Origin: Streptomyces sp. DvalAA-43
GTDB lineage: Bacteria > Actinomycetota > Actinomycetes > Streptomycetales > Streptomycetaceae
Reading direction: 5' to 3'
Assembly: GCF_900091725.1 (NCBI RefSeq)
Contig: NZ_FMBW01000071.1
Coordinates: 248,001 to 312,000 of the forward strand
DNA: 64,000 bases
The notes beneath the pieces are model-generated. The model ran no database searches, was not told the DNA's origin, and saw only the letters and a list, made by a program, of their open reading frames with translations. Both the position numbers and the translations under genes were made by a program. Positions within the stretch are counted from its first letter, which is position 1. The number at the start of each line of letters is the position of its first letter. Positions 26,218-34,868 of the stretch are shown piece after piece.

Positions 26218-27762
26218 ATGAAGAGCGAAATTCGAAATAGCGACATCACCGGGCTCTTCACGCGGGTAAATAAGCGAGCCTACGACAAATATCTCCGCCG
26301 GGTGCGCCTTGTCAAGCTGCGCGGATTTGAGAATCGTGAAGTTAATTTCGATTTCCCAGTCACGGCACTAGTCGGGCCGAACGGCTCTGGAAAGACTACC
26401 ATTCTAGGCGCGGCCGCACTGATTCATCAGGGCGTTGTCCCCCGGCGATTTTTTGCGAAGAGCGGGAAATATGACGAGAGCATGAAGAACTGGAGAGTTG
26501 AATACGAAATTCTAGACAAGCGCGAAATGAGCAGCACTACAATCAGTCGGACTGCAAGCTATCTCGCGGCGAAGTGGAACCGAGACGCTGTCGAACGAGA
26601 TGTACTTGTCTTTGGAGTTAGCCGCACACTACCCGCAAGCGAACGTAAGGAGTTGTCGAGGTTCATCGGGTCGGGATTTACCGGGTTTTCTGAAGATCAA
26701 CTCACAAGGCCGGTAATCGATGCAGTAGAGGCTATTCTCGGAAAGGATGCCGCAGCTTATTTGCGCGTAAACTCTGGCGAGGGGGACCTTTCGATCTTTG
26801 CCTCCCAGGCCACCGAGGAGTCTGCGGGGTATTCAGAGTTTCATTTCGGCGCTGGCGAGGCCAGCGTGATTAGGATCGTCTCACAGATCGAGTCAGCTCA
26901 AGACCACGCCTTGATCTTGGTCGAGGAGATCGAGAACGGCCTCCATCCCGTAGCAACTAGACGCTTGGTTGAATATTTCATTGGTGTAGCGAAACGAAAA
27001 GCTATCCAGGTAATTTTCACGACGCATTCTAACGATGCACTGGCCCCCCTTCCCAACGAGGCGGTCTGGGTAGCATACAGAGGAGAAATCAAGCAGGGCA
27101 AGTTGGATGTGGCCTCCTTGCGTGCTCTGACTGGGCAAATCAATGCGCGAATCTCAATCTTCACCGAGGATCGATTCGACGAAATCGTTGCCGACGTCAC
27201 CTTGCGTTCCTACTGCCAGAAGCACGGGCTAGACCGCTCCGGAATCGAGATTCACAAACTGGGCGGTGCTGCTCCGGCTAGGGACCACACGCGTTTCCAC
27301 AACTCCAGCCCTGCTCGCAGATTCTTCGCCATTGCTCTCCTTGATGGAGATAAGCGAACCGAGAGTGGGTTCGAACCTAGGGACGTGACCATTTCCAATT
27401 CCGAGGAGGAAGCCAAGACTTTTCCCGACATTGCTTTCATTCCAGGAGATGGCGATCCCGAAGACTTCATTATTGACAGGATTTTGGCAGGGATCAAACA
27501 AGTTCCTACTCTGCTAGGGAAACTGACGATCTCACTGCACCTGGACAGCTTCATGCAAGAGAATGTTCGCCGGTCCGTAATACAGAGGTCATACACAACC
27601 GGTGATCGGCATAACATCTTCCGACAGATCGGCGAAGATCTTGACTTCTTGAGCGAGGAATTGGTGCAGCGCGCATTCATCACCACGTGGGCTTACGCGT
27701 TTCCCGAAGACGTCGATGAGATGTGGAACCAAGTACGCCCGGTACTAGCTCAGCCGGCCTGA
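26218..27762 (+). CDS. OLD-like ATPase with TOPRIM-like C-terminus (putative defence nuclease)
   Basis: 514 residues. An SMC/ABC-type ATPase: Walker A LVGPNGSGKTT (51-61), a signature-like FHFGAGEAS (208-216), Walker B ALILVEEIENGLHP (231-244) and an H-loop IFTTHSNDA (267-274). The C-terminal part has a TOPRIM-like pattern, IFTEDRFDE (314-322) then ALLDGDKR (373-380), as in OLD-family nucleases. OLD proteins cleave DNA in anti-phage defence; class 2 members pair with a UvrD-like helicase, which is absent here. Codon use is markedly AT-richer than all neighbours, which indicates recent transfer. ATG 26218 has AGGGGAG 8 bp upstream. Confidence 0.75.
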   Translation: MKSEIRNSDITGLFTRVNKRAYDKYLRRVRLVKLRGFENREVNFDFPVTALVGPNGSGKTTILGAAALIHQGVVPRRFFAKSGKYDESMKNWRVEYEILDKREMSSTTISRTASYLAAKWNRDAVERDVLVFGVSRTLPASERKELSRFIGSGFTGFSEDQLTRPVIDAVEAILGKDAAAYLRVNSGEGDLSIFASQATEESAGYSEFHFGAGEASVIRIVSQIESAQDHALILVEEIENGLHPVATRRLVEYFIGVAKRKAIQVIFTTHSNDALAPLPNEAVWVAYRGEIKQGKLDVASLRALTGQINARISIFTEDRFDEIVADVTLRSYCQKHGLDRSGIEIHKLGGAAPARDHTRFHNSSPARRFFAIALLDGDKRTESGFEPRDVTISNSEEEAKTFPDIAFIPGDGDPEDFIIDRILAGIKQVPTLLGKLTISLHLDSFMQENVRRSVIQRSYTTGDRHNIFRQIGEDLDFLSEELVQRAFITTWAYAFPEDVDEMWNQVRPVLAQPA

Positions 27763-28160
27763 GAGTGTCCGGCTACATCGCATAGCACCTGCGACACTAG
27801 CGCCAGGTAGGCACCAGAACGCGCGGCTAGCTGCGGTCAACACGGGGCAGCCGATAGGCGCTGCGACCGCACTCAGATGTCGTATCGCCTACTCAGGGGG
27901 CTGCCGCCGCATGCTGATCTGACTCGCCGTTTCGACCCATAGAGCCGCCCGTCGTTCGGCGGCGGGAACGTGTCGACTCATGAGGGGACGCGCGCGGCCT
28001 CCAGAGCGAGTGAGTCCGGTGTCGCTGAAGGCAACGGCCGCATGCCCCGACGCCGGGGCCTTCCGAACATCACGCGGACACGCCCGTTATACGGGGGACA
28101 CGCACCAAACGTCACCCTCAAGCGCATGGTCCGAAGCTGCGATTCGCGAAGATTCCGGCC
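27763..28160. other. Intergenic, nothing recognised
   Basis: 398 bp without a supported gene or clear repeat. GC rises back from the AT-rich OLD-like gene to the normal level across this stretch, which may mark the edge of the acquired fragment. Confidence 0.4.
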
Positions 28161-28569
28161 ATGACGTCCATGACCGAGACCTTCCACCGGGCCCTACGGA
28201 ACGTGCTGGCAGGGCGGGACACAGTCAGCATCCGCCGCACTCTTGTCGAGGAGCTGAAACGTGACCCGTCCCAGACGGAAGCCTCTGCGGCCCACAAGGC
28301 GGCCCGCAAGATCGCCGAGGACGGGGACGCGGTCCTCATCTCACTTCTTCCCGACCGGACCGGCGCAGACGCCTACGTGCCTCAGGCTCGTGGGGCCGCG
28401 AGGCGGGCTACGAACTACCTGACCGTCAACGAAAAGATCATCAAGGACCTGCCCTGCCGCATCGAAATCGCCACGGAGAAGGTGGGACGCGCTCATCGAC
28501 GAAGGCATGCGGCTCACCCAGCAGAGCACCGCAGACGACCCGATGCTCTCGGCACTCCTGCCCGCCTGA
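28161..28569 (+). pseudogene. Hypothetical protein broken by a frameshift
   Basis: Frame 1 reads MTSMTETFHRALRNVLAGRD, KAARKIAEDGDAVLISLLPD, NYLTVNEKIIKDLPCRIEIA and then turns Arg/His-rich. At about 28475-28485 the +1-shifted frame takes over with sensible sequence, RWDALIDEGMRLTQQSTADD then PMLSALLPA and a stop at 28569. The two pieces together would give a ~135-residue helical protein of unknown role. Confidence 0.65.
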
Positions 28570-28769
28570 AATGCCGAACCACGCGCCGTAAAGCGAGCAC
28601 GCTTGGCGGCAGAGGCGGCAGCCAAATAGCTCATTGTCCAGGAAATCCCCGCCGGCGCACGAGCCCTCGGAGGCTGGGGAGGCATTCCGCCTTCCCAGCC
28701 CCGGGACGCCACGCCTCTTGAGCTCGCCTCGGCTGGACCTTCGATTCGTAGCGGGCCGCCGGGGACCAT

Positions 28770-28975
28770 GCGTCGATGCATCCGGCGACCTTCTGCTGGC
28801 GGGCGTCATCGGAGTGTTGGTAGATCATCACGGCCTTCTCCGAGGACTGGCCGGCGCGGACCGCCGTGCTTGAGGGTGGAGCGGGTGTGGCCCGTGTGCC
28901 GGAGGGCCGGGCCTTCGCCTACTTCCGGCCGAAGGCGGTCCGCCGGAACGGCGCCCACCTTCTCCCCCGGAACGG
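28770..28975 (-). pseudogene. Integrase remnant (C-terminal end)
   Basis: Matches the C-terminal part of the integrase at 12.4 kb: RHTGHTRST, a shifted frame reading ...EKAVMIYQHSDDARQQKVAG and CID. Internal deletions and frameshifts separate the pieces; the catalytic Tyr is still readable but the protein is not. Nucleotide similarity to 12477-12720 is obvious by eye. Confidence 0.7.
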
Positions 28976-28979
28976 TCAG

Positions 28980-29343
28980 CGCTGGCTCTCCGTGGCCTCG
29001 CCCGTGCAGTGCGTCGACCTCGGCTGCCGGTCCATCCACTGGGCCCACGAATCCGGCATGATCCTCTCCCGCCTCGGCGACCTCGACGCCGCCGAGGAAC
29101 ACCTCCACCTCGCCCTCGCCTGCCGCCGCACCTGCGCCATCGGCCCCGCCGACGTCCGCCTCTGCCATGGCGCCATCGACGGCACCATGGCCTTCTGGAG
29201 CGACTTCCTCGACTACGCCGACGGCATCCGCTCCGTGAAGGTCCAGGCCGTGCTCCACGGATATGCGCGTCGGCCTGAGCCGGTACAACGGCGTCCCGGA
29301 GGCCCAAAAGCTACGGGAGCGGGAAGCCCGGTTCGTTCCCTGA
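28980..29343 (+). pseudogene. 3' fragment of a TPR-type regulator gene
   Basis: Reads HESGMILSRLGDLDAAEEHL, HLALACRR, DGTMAFWSDFLDYADGIRSV, then after a frameshift near 29260 continues as DMRVGLSRYNGVPEAQKLRE and stops at 29343. The repeats resemble the C-terminal TPR part of Streptomyces XRE-TPR regulators. There is no N-terminal helix-turn-helix; it abuts the integrase remnant. Confidence 0.55.
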
Positions 29344-29374
29344 CTCACCAGAGCGTCATTCACACTTACGCCGG

Positions 29375-29530
29375 TCATTCTCGGTAAGAAAGCTGAGAGA
29401 GAAGCCAGGCTGCGATCGCGCGAGCCGCCCCAGAGCATGCACCGCCGACCGCCGCGAGCGCGAATCTGCGCGTAGTCTTTCCCGACGCACTGCGTTGTGG
29501 TGCGGCTGGCGCCTCGTTGGGTGATGCCAT
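29375..29530 (-). CDS. Possible 51-residue protein with strong ribosome site
   Basis: ATG 29530 is preceded by GAGGAGG at ideal spacing. It reads MASPNEAPAAPQRSASGKTT then RRFALAAVGGACSG and AARAIAAWLLSQLSYRE. The middle is moderately hydrophobic. No homologue known to me. Confidence 0.35.
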   Translation of the reverse strand: MASPNEAPAAPQRSASGKTTRRFALAAVGGACSGAARAIAAWLLSQLSYRE

Positions 29531-29702
29531 GGCTCCTCCTCGCTACATCAGCGCGTTGTTGCGCCTCCTGATCCAGTCTTGGCAGTCACGCCGTCAGGAA
29601 GGCACGTCTTGCCAGAGCCTGACGAGCTTTGACACGATCCTGGTCGGAAGCCACAACCCAGATGACTGGACGATTTTTGACAGTCTTTGACATGCTCTGA
29701 CG

Positions 29703-30797
29703 ATGGGTGTCTTCCATCAGCCTCAGCTTCGGCCAGGCCCTCATCGAGATCTGAACGAAGCCCTGCACGACCTGCATCTCCGAGCCGGGTGCCCCAGCAG
29801 CCGAGACATCGCAAAGGCGATCAGCGCTGGTGACTTTCCCGTCACTGCCAGTCATGAGCGGGTACGTATGGCGTTCTCGGCGCCACAGCTCCCTGCCTGG
29901 CAACTGGTGGAAGCTCTCTGCCAAGTGCTAGCGCCGCTGGCAGGCAGCACTCCTACCAGGGAGCTGGACCTAGTCCGCAGCCTTTGGCAAGACTCTCGCC
30001 GGCCCCCACAGGCACGCCCCAGGTCGGCGGTTTCCGCTTCCAGGCCCTCCACTCCACGGCTCGCGCCTGCGCCACGCTCACTTCCCGAAGTACCCGCCTT
30101 CGGCGTCGATGTCATACGGGCCATCAGGGAGCAGTTGAGAGGAACTCTCGTCCAAATGGACACCATTCCCCTGGAAACGGCCAAGGTGGCAGAAGTCCCT
30201 GACTCTGCAGGCATCTACCAACTATTTCACAATGACAGGGCCGTGTTCGCAGGCCGGGCAGAACGCAGTCTGCGCAGCCGGCTCCTTCAAACCCAACGAA
30301 AACTGATTGGCCGCCAGCATATATCCGTCCAGGAGATGGCGTTTCGGGTCGTACCTATGGATGCCCTGCTGGTCGATATAGCCCCTGAGCGCCTGATCAT
30401 CCAATCCACCGATCACCCTTGGAACCAAATTGGCTTCGGAGTTAAGGATCCCGGACGCCAACGGGATAGGACCGCGCTGGCCTCAAGTCACTTCGACCTT
30501 CAATACCCAATCGACCTTGACTGGATCATCCCACAGGAAATCATGGGGGAGTCCCTCCCGCAGCTCCTGCAATCGATTCGCTCTTCATTGCCATACTTGT
30601 TCCGATACGGGAAGAATTACCCGGACCAGCCGGTAAAGAATTTGCGCATCGCCAGCCGGACGCCTGCAAGGGAGGTTTTCGCCGCTCTCTCCGAAGGCCC
30701 TCTTCGAGGATGGCAGATCACCGCCAAGCCGGGGTATGTCATCGCATACGAGGAGAGATACGACTACCCACAGTCCTTGGACGTCTTCCGGCAGTAG
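29703..30797 (+). CDS. HTH protein fused to an Eco29kI-like GIY-YIG endonuclease domain
   Basis: 364 residues. Residues 15-95 resemble the XRE-like N-terminal domain of many Streptomyces proteins (DLNEALHDLHLRAGCPSSRD, SHERVRMAFSAPQLPAWQLV). After a Pro/Ser linker, residues 164-300 follow the Eco29kI GIY-YIG pattern: VPDSAGIYQLF (GIY), VFAGRAERSLRSRL (YIG position, here FAG), KLIGRQHISVQEMAFRVVP, APERLIIQ (Glu), WNQIGFGVKDPGRQRDR (Asn). The second Tyr is replaced by Phe, so activity is uncertain. No methyltransferase is adjacent. Three TTTGACA-like direct repeats (29676, 29686, weaker 29696) lie just before the ATG, which lacks a good ribosome site. Confidence 0.6.
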   Translation: MGVFHQPQLRPGPHRDLNEALHDLHLRAGCPSSRDIAKAISAGDFPVTASHERVRMAFSAPQLPAWQLVEALCQVLAPLAGSTPTRELDLVRSLWQDSRRPPQARPRSAVSASRPSTPRLAPAPRSLPEVPAFGVDVIRAIREQLRGTLVQMDTIPLETAKVAEVPDSAGIYQLFHNDRAVFAGRAERSLRSRLLQTQRKLIGRQHISVQEMAFRVVPMDALLVDIAPERLIIQSTDHPWNQIGFGVKDPGRQRDRTALASSHFDLQYPIDLDWIIPQEIMGESLPQLLQSIRSSLPYLFRYGKNYPDQPVKNLRIASRTPAREVFAALSEGPLRGWQITAKPGYVIAYEERYDYPQSLDVFRQ

Positions 30798-31191
30798 CCC
30801 CACCTGACGTCGATCCTTGAGACCCTACAGAGCGAGCAGGGAGACTCCCTTCGCCTCAATCCACTAGACAGCTGCTTGCGGGAGAAAATCAGATATCAGC
30901 GGCTGTCGGCAAGACACAAGCAGGTGGGCACAGAGCGGCTTTGCCCCCTCCGAGACAACCACAGAGGCAGGCCCCGACCATGCACGGTCAAAGAAGAAGG
31001 CCCGCCTCCCCTGACCTGTCACGAGGCGTGTGCCATAACGTGCCGAAACCCGTCGCCCTCCTGACTTCCGACAGCGACGGCATGACCAAACTCTGCGGAG
31101 ATCAGGTCTGCATCATCCCTCTCTGACGCATTGGCCCACCCCACGCACACCCCTGGGGGGCTTAGCTGCACCGCCACGCTCGTGCCCCATC
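30798..31191. other. Intergenic before att core 2
   Basis: No supported gene. A GTGCCATAACGTGCC motif at 31029-31043 resembles the GTGCCACAACGTGCC seen before att cores 3, 4 and 5. Confidence 0.4.
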
Positions 31192-31221
31192 CGTGCCCAG
31201 CAGAACGGACAACAGCGGTCA
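31192..31221 (+). repeat. att arm motif, core 2
   Basis: CGTGCC-N8-CGG-AC-AACAGCGGTCA, 117 bp before the core at 31309. Same internal spacing as five other copies; likely an integrase arm-binding site. Confidence 0.7.
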
Positions 31222-31308
31222 GGTACAGCTTCCAGAGACCATGGCAATCCACGCTTCCTCGCGGAAAAGTGCAGGCCAGAGAGCTACCAGCGGCCCAAGA
31301 ACCGTTGA

Positions 31309-31350
31309 TTCCCAAGCTCAGAGCGCGAGTTCGATTCTCGTCACCCGCTC
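31309..31350 (+). repeat. att core 2 (tRNA-Gly 3' remnant)
   Basis: Identical over all 42 bp to 7817-7858 of the tRNA-Gly region. The 5' half of the tRNA is absent, so it cannot encode a tRNA. Confidence 0.93.
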
Positions 31351-31359
31351 CATGATGAG

Positions 31360-31382
31360 GGCCCAGGTCAGCGACCTGGGCC
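31360..31382 (+). terminator. Hairpin after att core 2
   Basis: Perfect 10-bp stem GGCCCAGGTC-AGC-GACCTGGGCC followed by TTTCTTA. Confidence 0.8.
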
Positions 31383-32169
31383 TTTCTTACTGCCTGAGAC
31401 CTGCCCCATGCGTCGCGTACCACATCCTGCCAGATGCCCGGTAGCCCGCCGCTGCTGACCGAGCCCGCACGAGCCGGCCGCCGGTCCGTGTCCGATGGGT
31501 GCCGCCCTCGTCACAGCGGTCCCGTGTTCAGCCCCGGGGCAGCCTCGGCAAACCGTCCGGCAAGCGGGGCGCGAGCACCGACCTCCGGCCCAAGGCCATC
31601 TGCCCTTCTCGGACCGCATCGGCCCGCAGGCGCGGAAGCAGCCAATCAGCCGCCGCCGGCCCGAGACCTCGCCAAGATGGCGGAATCAGGACCTGACCAA
31701 GGACACGGGCCGACTCACCGACGAGGTCGACTGCCGTATCACCCCTGCCGGGACAGCCCTTAGCTGTCGTGACCGAGCCTCATTCTGTCGCAAACACGTG
31801 ACAGCGATGGCTAATTCCATGACGAACACGACTGTCCTGGCAAAAAATATGTGGACGTGCCTCTATCCGCTTTGCAAGTGGTAATGCGCTGTTGATAGAC
31901 ATGGCACACCGGTGCAGATCATGGTGATCGACCCGCAGGCTTCGAGAGGTGACCATGTCGAACTCGTGAAGTTCGGTTTGATCAGGCGACGTTGACGGGA
32001 CTGATGACTCACAGGGGTGGCGACTGAGGTCCGCTTGATCATCGCGCGCTCGACGTTGGAGAAGAACGACGGCACAGCGCACCAGGCGTCGGCCAGGGCC
32101 ACGGCCGCCGTCGAGGCCATCGGCGGACGCCGGGGCACTGGAAAGAGACGTTTACGGAGCGGGGGGACC
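31383..32169. other. Start of segment B; no gene recognised
   Basis: About 790 bp with no supported coding region. Composition falls from very GC-rich (31440-31700) to moderately AT-rich near 31790-31990, which could hold the promoter for the toxin operon. Frames on the minus strand (31780-32082) look partly protein-like but match nothing I know. Confidence 0.35.
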
Positions 32170-32553
32170 GTGTCCAAGTGGGACATCAAGCCGGATGGCG
32201 TTCGTGGAGTCCTGAGCAGGACGGCCGAGGTCGGCAGCGAGTTCGAGGAAGAGTTCACGTCGTACGGCGAGGGCTTGTTGGGCGCCGCGACGTGTGCGGG
32301 AACGATGGTTCTGGGCGGGACCGAAATCCCCAAGGGGGGTGCGTTCGGTCCCGTGGCACAGGCGTTGCAGGAGTTCCAGGACCATACGAGCGGCGACTTG
32401 AAGTTCCTTGCCGTCCGGACGGGGAAGTCCATCACCGGGGCGCGCTTGGCCACTGAGGAGTACATCAAGGGCGACCTGGAGATGGCGAGGAACAAGCAGA
32501 GGGAGTATTCGAAGGCTCCGACCCCGGAAGAATTGAAGGGTCTCAAGAAGTGA
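32170..32553 (+). CDS. DUF6507-type small ESX/T7SS-associated protein
   Basis: 127 residues from GTG 32170 (GGGGGGA upstream); the open frame runs further left but the family begins SKWDIKPDGVRGVLSRTAEV. The rest is helical: EFEEEFTSYGEGLLGAATCA, GPVAQALQEFQDHTSGDLKF and ITGARLATEEYIKGDLEMAR. DUF6507 proteins precede large WXG/LXG-type proteins in Streptomyces and are thought to be their partner or targeting subunit for type VII secretion. The stop overlaps the toxin start (GTGA). Confidence 0.75.
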   Translation: MSKWDIKPDGVRGVLSRTAEVGSEFEEEFTSYGEGLLGAATCAGTMVLGGTEIPKGGAFGPVAQALQEFQDHTSGDLKFLAVRTGKSITGARLATEEYIKGDLEMARNKQREYSKAPTPEELKGLKK

Positions 32554-34868
32554 TTGACCTGGAGAAGATTCCGACCTTCACAGGCGATCTGGGGGCCTTG
32601 GAGAGGCAGGCGACTTCACTGAAGACGACTGCTTCCAGCATTCGCGGTACGGGCAAGGACACTCACAGCGCTTTCCAAGCCTTGGACGCGGTCTATGACG
32701 CTCCCGAGCAGGAGGAGTTGCTCAATTCGACCGTCCCGGTGCGGGACAAGTCGGATGAGTTCGCGAAAAAGCTGGAGTCTGTCAGTGGTGCGTTGACGGA
32801 GTTCGCGTCGACTGCCCGTCCGCTGGTGAGCAAGATGAAGCAGCTCCGCGAGGATGCGGAGAGATTCGTCGCGGAGAACAAGGAAGACGACGACTGGCAG
32901 AAGGACCAGGACAAGATCGACGAGAACGCGCGTCTTGTCCGTGAGGTCGGTACGACATGGGTGGCGTTCCAGGGCGTTGAACGTGATACGGCAAATAAGA
33001 TCACTTCATTGGTGGGCGGTACGCGCTTCGTCGTTGATGACGGTTCGCATAAGGCCGGCATGTACGGCTTCAAGGAAAGCGACGTCAAGGACGCCACGGA
33101 AACACCCTGGGGAACGGCCGACGAGCGTGAGTACACGGGTCTTCGGGCTGCGTGGGAGTGGACGAAGGACCACGTCGGCGGTGGGCTGAAGGGGTTCTTC
33201 GTCGACGGCGTCTGGGGCACGATCAAGGGCCTGGGCAGCATGGTCAACGTGTTCGACTGGGACAATTTCAAGAAGACCTGGTCGGGCATCGGTAGTGTCT
33301 TCGGCGGTATCAGCGCCTACCTCATCACGCCGTATGACTGGGCCATGGACAAGATGTTCGGCCCGGTCGACCACAGCGACCGTGAAAAGCAGAAGGCGGC
33401 TCTGCGCAACTTCGGCAAGTCGCTGGTCGCGTGGGACGAGTGGGACAAGGATCCCTCGCGGGCGTTCGGGGCCGTGCTTTTCAACGGCGCGACGCTCGGT
33501 TCGGGCTCATTGCTCAAGCTCGGCAAGGCCGGAAAGCTGGGTGTGGGCGCGGAGGCCGCGACCGTGCTGGGCAAGGCGGGCGCACTCGTCGATCCGATGA
33601 GTTACCTCGGCAAGGCGGCGGGTGTCACCAAGCTGAAGGTCGGCGACTTCATGGAAGGCCTGAAGGCCAGCCAGGCCGGCATCGACGACATGGCCCGCAA
33701 CGCACCTGCCGGGGCCCCGCCTCATACAGGTGGGGTGGACGCACCCCCCGGCCATGAATACGTCGACCACGCGGGCAACAAGCGCATCATCGGAGCTGAT
33801 GCGTACATCAGGGACGAACACGGCAACGTCGTTCCCGATACCCAACCCGTCCGGGAGCCGCACAAGGACCACCTGCCCAGCACGCACGAGACCACCCCCG
33901 GCGAGGAGAAGGTGCTCGAGGGCGCGGGCGGACCCAGCCGCGCGGAGAACACGGCGGGCCACCCGACCGGCTCGGCGCACCCGGGCGGTGGTTCCCACCT
34001 GACGGATGGCGGTGGCACACACCACACACCGTCCACGGGCGGCCACGCCGCGGACCACTCGACGACCGGTCGAGGCTCGGGCAGCGCCGCGGGTTCGTAC
34101 ACGCCTTCCCGCGGCGGTGGTCATGGCGAAACCCCGGGTACGGGCACGCGCGGCCACTCGGAAAGCACTCATGGCGGCGACGGTGCGCACAGTGGCGACG
34201 CGGGTGGCGGCCCTGCGTCCGGCTCCGCCGATCATGGATCCGGTGACGGTGCCGATGGCCAGGTGGAGAAGCACACGCCTGGCACGGAGACGCAGGAGCA
34301 CGGGGGAACAGGAACATCGGATGCCTCAAGTGAGACAGGCACGACGCCCGGCGATCGTGTGAACGAGCCGATTCCGGAGCTGACGGCGGAGCAAAAGGCA
34401 GCGCACTGGGGCCATCTAGAGGACGTGGAGAAGCGGGCTCCAGAAGAATTCGATCACCTGAAGCACGACCCGGATCACAAGAATCAGATCGATGACAAAT
34501 CGATGGATGAGGCCCGGGTCGGCCTCGACCTCCGGGAGAGCGGACGCCTCCCGAAGGACATCCGCCGCCCGGAAGCCGATATGGGCGAGTTCTATTCCGA
34601 AACCACCGGCGAGTATTATGACATCAAGGGCGTCCACTCCGACTATCCTCCATTCAATAATGTGCGCGACAAGTCCCAGCCGTTCAGGGGTGCGTACGAC
34701 CCGGCCAATAATGAGGCATGGGTCAACAAACAACTGGTGAAGCAGATCGAAAAGCGCGGACGTATAGTAATTATTGACATCCGGAATGCAAATCAAGCAG
34801 CAATCGACAGCGTCAAAGCAACTGTTGAAAGCCGCGGTTGGGGAGATCGTGTCATCTGGTATCCGTAA
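32550..34868 (+). CDS. Polymorphic toxin-like T7SS effector with PD-(D/E)XK-like C-terminal domain
   Basis: 772 residues. Residues 1-160 are long helices of the WXG/LXG type (FTGDLGALERQATSLKTTAS, VSGALTEFASTARPLVSKMK). Residues ~215-370 are a hydrophobic/glycine-rich segment (WTKDHVGGGLKGFFVDGVWG, FGAVLFNGATLGSGSLLKLG). Residues ~385-600 are a Gly/His/Thr low-complexity linker. The last ~125 residues look like a nuclease: DEARVGLDLRESGRLP, FYSETTGEYYDIKGV (D-x-K), VNKQLVKQIEKRGRIVIIDI, the E...D-x-K order of PD-(D/E)XK enzymes. The tail is followed by, and overlaps, a pentapeptide-repeat gene, the likely immunity protein. Confidence 0.7.
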   Translation: MIDLEKIPTFTGDLGALERQATSLKTTASSIRGTGKDTHSAFQALDAVYDAPEQEELLNSTVPVRDKSDEFAKKLESVSGALTEFASTARPLVSKMKQLREDAERFVAENKEDDDWQKDQDKIDENARLVREVGTTWVAFQGVERDTANKITSLVGGTRFVVDDGSHKAGMYGFKESDVKDATETPWGTADEREYTGLRAAWEWTKDHVGGGLKGFFVDGVWGTIKGLGSMVNVFDWDNFKKTWSGIGSVFGGISAYLITPYDWAMDKMFGPVDHSDREKQKAALRNFGKSLVAWDEWDKDPSRAFGAVLFNGATLGSGSLLKLGKAGKLGVGAEAATVLGKAGALVDPMSYLGKAAGVTKLKVGDFMEGLKASQAGIDDMARNAPAGAPPHTGGVDAPPGHEYVDHAGNKRIIGADAYIRDEHGNVVPDTQPVREPHKDHLPSTHETTPGEEKVLEGAGGPSRAENTAGHPTGSAHPGGGSHLTDGGGTHHTPSTGGHAADHSTTGRGSGSAAGSYTPSRGGGHGETPGTGTRGHSESTHGGDGAHSGDAGGGPASGSADHGSGDGADGQVEKHTPGTETQEHGGTGTSDASSETGTTPGDRVNEPIPELTAEQKAAHWGHLEDVEKRAPEEFDHLKHDPDHKNQIDDKSMDEARVGLDLRESGRLPKDIRRPEADMGEFYSETTGEYYDIKGVHSDYPPFNNVRDKSQPFRGAYDPANNEAWVNKQLVKQIEKRGRIVIIDIRNANQAAIDSVKATVESRGWGDRVIWYP

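Noticed and set aside
31309-31350. A second tRNA-Gly gene here (and at 37595, 42711, 50469, 51941)
   Set aside because: Only the 3' part is present; acceptor 5' strand, D arm and the 5' half of the anticodon stem are missing.
31780-32082. Minus-strand frame as a transposase remnant
   Set aside because: Partly protein-like, but no DDE or HTH motif and no inverted repeats could be found.
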